NCBI GenBank assembly: GCA_964504135.1 | Contig: CAZDCW010000013.1 | Location: 1-34,209 of the forward strand | Direction of reading: 5' to 3' | Source: JACPTG01 sp964504135 | GTDB lineage: Archaea > Nanobdellota > Nanobdellia > Woesearchaeales > UBA10216 | DNA: 34,209 nt | Shown: one piece after another, positions 30,534-34,209 of the stretch | Position numbering within the stretch: position 1 is the first letter of the stretch | Layout: each line of letters begins with the position of its first letter | Position numbers and translations under genes: made by a program | The notes under the pieces: generated by a model | The model's input: the letters and a program-made list of their open reading frames with translations, nothing else | Databases searched by the model: none | What the model was told of the DNA's origin: nothing

Positions 30534-30937
30534 CTTTCCCTGCAGCTGATGTTGCTCACCACAGCCTTTGAACTGCCAAACCCGGTTATATTTGAGGTCT
30601 CATTTATAAATATGAGGTTCCCCTGCTCATCCTCGAAGTGTATGCAGAAGTCGCTTTTTATGCCAAGCCTTGCCTTCACATCGCTGTAATCAAGCCCGCT
30701 GAAGTTCTCAAGCCTTTCCCTGTCCACCTTGTTGCCATCAACTATGAAGATAAGGGTGTCATTCTGCGCCTTGTTGAAGATGTCAGGAATCCTGCCTGCC
30801 TCATCAGCAAAGAAATCCAGCTTCTTGCCCTGCGAAGCCTTGCTTGTGATGTAAAAAAAGGATATTACAACAAGCAGAAAGATGCCGACTGCCAGCATGG
30901 CGTCAAAGCTCCAGTTCTGTCCTTTCCTCAGCAGCAT
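30530..30937 (-). CDS. single-TM class III-like protein, tandem paralog
   Basis: 135 residues from the ATG at 30937; the longer frame to 30994 has no SD and would add an implausible Cys-rich start. MLLRKGQNWSFDAMLAVGIF has KG|Q at a possible prepilin-peptidase site and an acidic residue in the helix. The TM helix runs to about 28. The outer domain is the same small fold as in the next gene. Overlaps: 10 bp with the upstream gene, 4 bp with the downstream one. Likely a minor pilin-like subunit. Confidence 0.68.
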   Translation of the reverse strand: MLLRKGQNWSFDAMLAVGIFLLVVISFFYITSKASQGKKLDFFADEAGRIPDIFNKAQNDTLIFIVDGNKVDRERLENFSGLDYSDVKARLGIKSDFCIHFEDEQGNLIFINETSNITGFGSSKAVVSNISCRER

Positions 30938-31191
30938 TTTCCAAAGTACCTGCAGCAGTTCTCGGCATTCACAACAGCCCCCTCTGCATTGCATTGGCTC
31001 TGGGCCTCAGCATCCTCGCAGGAGTACCTTAGGGCCAGGTTTGAGGAGCCATTGGAGAACGGGCCAAGGCTCTCATTCAGCACATCCACGCTCAGGAACT
31101 GCGACTGCCTTGCCTTGTGCTGCAGGGCAAAGTAGGAAATTCCTGCTATAATAGATATAATTATCAACAGCGAAACAATTATCGCTTTCAT
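30928..31191 (-). CDS. 87-residue Cys-rich single-TM protein
   Basis: An N-terminal TM helix (MKAIIVSLLIIISIIAGISY) is followed by a short outer part with six Cys, ending NCCRYFGKCC. It starts within the stop of the dockerin-pilin gene (ATGA) and overlaps the next gene by 10 bp. The terminal Cys cluster suggests disulfides outside the cell. No family is recognised. Confidence 0.65.
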   Translation of the reverse strand: MKAIIVSLLIIISIIAGISYFALQHKARQSQFLSVDVLNESLGPFSNGSSNLALRYSCEDAEAQSQCNAEGAVVNAENCCRYFGKCC

Positions 31192-32174
31192 GAAACCTGC
31201 ACCTCCTGGAAGTCATAATACCCGCAGTCAGCCACGCCCCCTGAAAGGGGGGAGGGGTTTCCGCTGCATGCAAAAGAGGCAGTGTCAGACGCTTCAGGGT
31301 AAACATAATACGAGCCTGCGCCGGGGAATGAGTAAGAAACCGAGCAATCGCCGCTCCTCACAGAGCCAAGGGAACAGCTGCCTATGACAGTTGAGGAAGG
31401 GGAGCCTGTTAGCCGGGCATACAGCCTTATGCTGGCAAGGTTGCTGTCCACATCCTCGGCAGACACCTTAAAATTTACGCTCGTGCCGGCAACAGCGCTG
31501 GAAGGGCCCTGCGCAATTGCAGTTGGCGGGCTGTTCCCAAAGCTCAGGATGTTCTGGAGGACAAGGTCCTTATTCGTGACCTGGCAGTCGCCGTCATAGT
31601 CGCAGTACTCGCAGATGCCTGTCGCCTGCCGGCCAGAGCATCCGACGCACTCGCCAAAGTCGCCAGAGTCAACCAGCCGGTCATTGTTCACGTCGTAGGT
31701 CACAGAGGCAAAGCAGTCGCCGATGAAGGTGACAAGCACGTAAGGCGACCCTGAAGCGTTGTACATGGCCATCATCCTGGCGAGCTTTGTTCCTGCTCCA
31801 TAGTCCCTGGAGCCGTAAAAGCCCAGGACATTGACCCTTAGGGGGAAATTATACTCAGAGATGCCGTCAGTTGTCCTGACCACAAAGTTGAGGTGGTTGG
31901 TCTTCTGGTTCCAGTCCCTGTAGATGAAGATGCCCTCAACGTTGGCAGGCATTACCTCCTCCAGGGTTATCTTGGACGGGTAGCCGAGGTAGAAGACCTG
32001 CTCTGCATTGTTGGCTACATCAGTCGCAAGCTTGGTAACCTGCGCGTCCCTGATTCTCTGCTCAGCGCTGTGGCTGTAAGAATAGAAAAAATACGCGGCA
32101 GGGATGATAACCATCAGCGCAAAGGCCGAAATCATGATATACTCAGTAGCAGCCTGGCCACACCTCCTTTTCAT
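31188..32174 (-). CDS. class III pilin with dockerin-like calcium repeats
   Basis: 328 residues. MKRRCGQAATEYIMISAFAL is a textbook class III signal: cleavage G|Q with Glu at +5, then the hydrophobic helix to about residue 31. A beta-rich domain follows. Residues 161-172 (DVNNDRLVDSGD) and 192-203 (DYDGDCQVTNKD) match the duplicated Ca2+-binding loop of dockerins/EF-hands (DxNxDxxVxxxD), spaced by a Cys-rich link. An Ig/PKD-like domain then runs from about 216 (SPPTAIAQGPSSAVAGTSVN). It leads the operon; a TATA box (minus, 32196-32205) sits at leaderless spacing. Dockerin modules normally bind cohesins; none is recognised here. Confidence 0.78.
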   Translation of the reverse strand: MKRRCGQAATEYIMISAFALMVIIPAAYFFYSYSHSAEQRIRDAQVTKLATDVANNAEQVFYLGYPSKITLEEVMPANVEGIFIYRDWNQKTNHLNFVVRTTDGISEYNFPLRVNVLGFYGSRDYGAGTKLARMMAMYNASGSPYVLVTFIGDCFASVTYDVNNDRLVDSGDFGECVGCSGRQATGICEYCDYDGDCQVTNKDLVLQNILSFGNSPPTAIAQGPSSAVAGTSVNFKVSAEDVDSNLASIRLYARLTGSPSSTVIGSCSLGSVRSGDCSVSYSFPGAGSYYVYPEASDTASFACSGNPSPLSGGVADCGYYDFQEVQVS

Positions 32175-32484
32175 GGCAGGAAAAGGGCTTAGGCATTATA
32201 TAAACATTGCTATATCTAATCTCTTAAATTGCGTAATCATAATTCAACAAATGGTGCAATTTACGATACTAAAAACCTGAGCAAAAAGCATTCAAGGCAG
32301 TGGACATTGCGAACCAGTTCACTGTGCCAAGCCGTACACCCTGCGAATACAAATACGCTTAGGCGTATTTGCACATTTGCCCGCAGGCAAATTGTGTCCC
32401 GATAGGGGGATGCTGAATCTGAGGTGGCGACAGCTGCTACTTGACTTTATAGTTTTATGATTTCTGCGAATAATATAGAAACTT
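32175..32484. ncRNA. structured gene-free region with tandem hairpins (possible ncRNA)
   Basis: 310 bp without a gene. Hairpin 1: CAAATACGC (32350-32358) and GCGTATTTG (32363-32371), 9-bp perfect stem, loop TTAG. Hairpin 2 follows directly: CACATTTGCC (32372-32381) and GGCAAATTGTG (32386-32396), loop CGCA, one bulged T. A weaker pair, GGCAGTG (32296-32302) with CACTGTGCC (32320-32328), lies upstream. A plus-strand transcript would carry three stem-loops in series. The left end holds the minus-strand promoter of the dockerin-pilin gene (TATA 32196-32205). It could be an RNA gene or a two-sided termination region. No known RNA family is recognised. Confidence 0.4.
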
Positions 32485-32928
32485 TCACCTTGAGGCAACA
32501 ACATACGCCTGGCTGGACTTGGCCTGGGCATATGAGGAGTCATCATAAAACCAGTCAACGCTGCCTGATAATTCCACCTTGCCTTTTGGGATGCCTGTGC
32601 AGGGGATTTCCAGCTCTGCAACAGAGCCTTCTGCCACATGCCTGCCATCAACAAAAGGGCCCCAGCCATCTGAGAAGGCTGCCTGGCAGGAATATCCCTG
32701 CCCTGTAAGGGAAACCTGCTTGAGCATGACGCCTGGGCCGGGGTTTTGCAGCCGAAGCCGCAGCGAATCACTGCCCAGGCTGCTGTGCAGGCATTCAAAA
32801 CCCCCAATTTCACACCTGTCAGATGCAATGCTCCTCGGGCTGAGGAAAAGCGCAACCCCTCCGCTGAATGCAAGCAGCGCAAGGATGACCATCCAGTGCC
32901 TGTAAAGGAACCTTACAGTGGAGTCCAT
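32485..32928 (-). CDS. small membrane-anchored secreted protein
   Basis: 147 residues. A TM helix at about 11-28 (HWMVILALLAFSGGVALFL) follows a short basic start, then a beta-rich outer domain with Cys pairs (CEIGGFEC, YSCQAAF, IPCTGIP). The ectodomain style is like that of the pilin-like proteins nearby, but the signal lacks a class III site. It lies 26 bp downstream of a pilin gene, separated by a T-rich tract, so it is probably expressed by read-through or weakly. No family is recognised. Confidence 0.62.
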   Translation of the reverse strand: MDSTVRFLYRHWMVILALLAFSGGVALFLSPRSIASDRCEIGGFECLHSSLGSDSLRLRLQNPGPGVMLKQVSLTGQGYSCQAAFSDGWGPFVDGRHVAEGSVAELEIPCTGIPKGKVELSGSVDWFYDDSSYAQAKSSQAYVVASR

Positions 32929-32954
32929 GAAAATAAAAGAAAAGAGAGAGGTTT
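32929..32954 (-). terminator. T-rich terminator after the upstream pilin gene
   Basis: On the minus strand the 26 bases after the pilin stop are almost pure pyrimidine, with CTCTCTTTTCTTTTATTTTC, a pattern of archaeal transcription ends. It sits directly before the ATG of the next gene, so that gene may lie behind a partial terminator. Confidence 0.5.
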
Positions 32955-33467
32955 TTAGCCAGTCTCTATCTTTGCCAGGAGTTCGCCATCGATTGAATGG
33001 TTTATGTTCTGGCTGTCAACCCAGCTGTACAGGATCTGCATCTTGTACCTGTTCTTGCTTCTGCCAGTGTCAACCAGCACGCAACTCCCGGTTCCTATAT
33101 CATCCTTGTTTATGGTAAAGCTGTAGGAGTCTCCATTCCTCACTGTTACTCTTGTACCCTTGGCGGTTGCACAGCCATTGGCACTAACTGCATCTGAACT
33201 GGCATTTACCTTGTAGACAACCATGTCCCTTCCAGCCCCATTCTGCAGGGCCATTGTGATTGTAGCTCCGCTAATCGGACCCTTCACCTGGTAGTCCTTG
33301 CATCCTACCTGCACCGGGAACGTGCACTTCTCTGGCAGAAGGGTGTCCGGGCTTAGGACTCCGAAGTATGCGAGTGCTCCTATGACGACCAGTACGACGA
33401 GTATTGCCCAGCCGTAGGTCATTAAGAATTCCATTGCGGCCTGGCCGCGTTTCTTTCCAAAAACCAT
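32955..33467 (-). CDS. class III pilin (paralog 1)
   Basis: 170 residues from the ATG at 33467, with AGAGGAGG about 6 nt upstream. The frame extends to 33488 (MEKEEAK), but without SD. MVFGKKRGQAAMEFLMTYGW: cleavage KRG|Q with Glu at +5, then a hydrophobic helix to about residue 36. The ectodomain has two Cys near the start (EKCTFPVQVGCKDY) and beta strands ending QILYSWVDSQNINHSIDGEL. Its N-terminal codons are identical to those of paralog 2 over 127 bases. It should be inserted in the membrane and assembled into a type IV pilus-like filament after processing. TATA (minus, ATTTATATA) near 33515-33525. Confidence 0.85.
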   Translation of the reverse strand: MVFGKKRGQAAMEFLMTYGWAILVVLVVIGALAYFGVLSPDTLLPEKCTFPVQVGCKDYQVKGPISGATITMALQNGAGRDMVVYKVNASSDAVSANGCATAKGTRVTVRNGDSYSFTINKDDIGTGSCVLVDTGRSKNRYKMQILYSWVDSQNINHSIDGELLAKIETG

Positions 33468-33469
33468 TT
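33343..33469 (-). repeat. 127-bp identical block, copy 1 (pilin paralog 1 N-terminus)
   Basis: Every base from 33343 to 33469 is repeated at 33958-34084 in the same orientation. It covers the signal peptide and first helix of the two pilins and ends two bases 5' of the ATG. Flanking coding sequence is similar but carries many silent differences. Confidence 0.9.
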
Positions 33470-33545
33470 TGGCCTCCTCTTTTTCCATTGTTACCGCTGA
33501 ATTCTGAAGAAGGGGGTATATAAATATTTCGGCGGGCAGCGGGCC

Positions 33546-34082
33546 TCAGTCGGTAGATTGGGAGTCAGTCCTGGCCAGAATCTCGCCATCAATAGTGTGG
33601 GTAAGACCCGGGCTGTCTATCCAGCTGTACAGGATCTGCATCCTGTACCTGTTCTTGCCCCTGCCTGTGTCCAGCAGGGTGCAGTCACCTGTCTCCGAGT
33701 TTCCTCCATTTAGGCTGAAGGCGTATGAGTCTCCGTTGCGCACAGTCTTTGGGCTGGATGAAATGGTGCTGGAGCAGCCTGTCGCGGCCAGGGCATCGGA
33801 TGTTGCGTTTACTTTTCTGATTATCATATCCCTTCCAGCCCCGTTCTGCAGGATAAGGGTTATTACGTCAGTGGGGTTTCCTGCGCCGCCCCTGTCAGTC
33901 ACTTTGTAGTCCTTGCACCCTATCTGCACTGGGAATGTGCATTTCTCAGGGAGGAGTGTGTCCGGGCTTAGGACTCCGAAGTATGCGAGTGCTCCTATGA
34001 CGACCAGTACGACGAGTATTGCCCAGCCGTAGGTCATTAAGAATTCCATTGCGGCCTGGCCGCGTTTCTTTCCAAAAACCAT
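33546..34082 (-). CDS. class III pilin (paralog 2)
   Basis: 178 residues. MVFGKKRGQAAMEFLMTYGW as in paralog 1, with cleavage at G|Q and Glu at +5. The ectodomain is similar (EKCTFPVQIGCKDYKV, QNGAGRDMIIRKVNATSDAL, QILYSWIDSPGLTHTIDGEI) but longer in the first loop. GAGGGG precedes the ATG at about 7 nt; a TATA-like GCTTAATAAA (minus) lies near 34128-34137. Likely a second filament subunit or an antigenic variant of the first. No secretion ATPase, TadC-like platform protein or prepilin peptidase gene is in the window. Confidence 0.85.
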   Translation of the reverse strand: MVFGKKRGQAAMEFLMTYGWAILVVLVVIGALAYFGVLSPDTLLPEKCTFPVQIGCKDYKVTDRGGAGNPTDVITLILQNGAGRDMIIRKVNATSDALAATGCSSTISSSPKTVRNGDSYAFSLNGGNSETGDCTLLDTGRGKNRYRMQILYSWIDSPGLTHTIDGEILARTDSQSTD

Positions 34083-34084
34083 TT
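33958..34084 (-). repeat. 127-bp identical block, copy 2 (pilin paralog 2 N-terminus)
   Basis: Partner of the block at 33343-33469. The perfect match at silent positions points to recent duplication or gene conversion confined to the signal-peptide/helix region. Confidence 0.9.
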
Positions 34085-34209
34085 CAGCCCCTCTTTTCGC
34101 GTCCTAAATCCGTTATCAAATCCGGGTTTATTAAGCTTTCCCTAAGTCGCTCGAGTGTGCTATCCTGAAAGTATTTCCTCTCGATGGTTTAATTCGTTTC
34201 ATGTTTATT
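34085..34209 (-). promoter_or_regulatory. upstream region of pilin paralog 2
   Basis: Contains the SD (GAGGGG) and a TATA-like GCTTAATAAA (minus strand, near 34128-34137) for the pilin gene. Nothing else is recognised up to the window end. Confidence 0.4.

Overview
The window is archaeal. It encodes EF-1 alpha next to ribosomal protein S10, an archaeal-type triosephosphate isomerase of about 220 residues, an archaeal SepF-like cell-division protein, pilin-like proteins with class III signal peptides (G|QAAxE/Y), and promoters with clear archaeal TATA boxes. Many genes are leaderless: the TATA box lies about 22-30 nt before the start codon and there is no Shine-Dalgarno (SD) sequence, while genes inside operons do have one. 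The small tightly packed genes and the many unrecognised membrane and secreted proteins suggest a DPANN-type archaeon. That placement is inference. A run of N inside the EF-1 alpha gene shows this is a draft (probably metagenome) assembly.

Layout. 1-544 is an AT-rich end with a truncated BRO/DinD-like reading frame and a cysteine-rich protein; it looks like the edge of an acquired segment. 729-3803 holds a winged-helix regulator, a membrane-anchored hypothetical protein, a small hypothetical protein, and sepF and tpiA sharing a divergent promoter. 3800-6065 is a minus-strand cluster of small membrane-anchored or pilin-like proteins. 6219-7843 is tuf-rpsJ with a perfect hairpin between them. 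7840-8540 is a VapBC toxin-antitoxin pair with an inverted-repeat operator. 8625-12773 encodes two large paralogous multi-TM proteins with low-complexity tails, with a small membrane protein transcribed divergently. 13317-14262 contains a small membrane protein flanked by two copies of a structured intergenic repeat; a third partial copy lies at 26617.

14263-16903 is a coupled chain: a 54-residue AbrB-fold protein, NAD(P)HX dehydratase, and a Kef-type antiporter with a TrkA-N domain. 16933-20902 is a leaderless three-gene operon: an unrecognised soluble protein, a charged coiled-coil protein and a 650-residue protein ending in a xylose-isomerase/endonuclease IV-like domain. 20945-24732 is an accessory stretch with a second VapBC pair, a minimal zinc metalloprotease, an MNT(-HEPN) protein and other small proteins, followed by a secreted acidic surface protein (24745-26559).

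26677-32174 is a tight nine-gene minus-strand operon. It begins with a class III pilin carrying dockerin-like calcium repeats, continues through further pilin-like and single-TM proteins, and ends with a SAM methyltransferase, a multi-TM protein and a coiled-coil protein. Upstream are a structured non-coding region with tandem hairpins (32175-32484) and two pilins that share 127 identical bases at their 5' ends.

Main candidates for undescribed biology are the dockerin-pilin operon, the TIM-barrel operon, the paralogous 893/485-residue membrane proteins, and the structured intergenic elements. No tRNA, rRNA, CRISPR array or insertion sequence was recognised.
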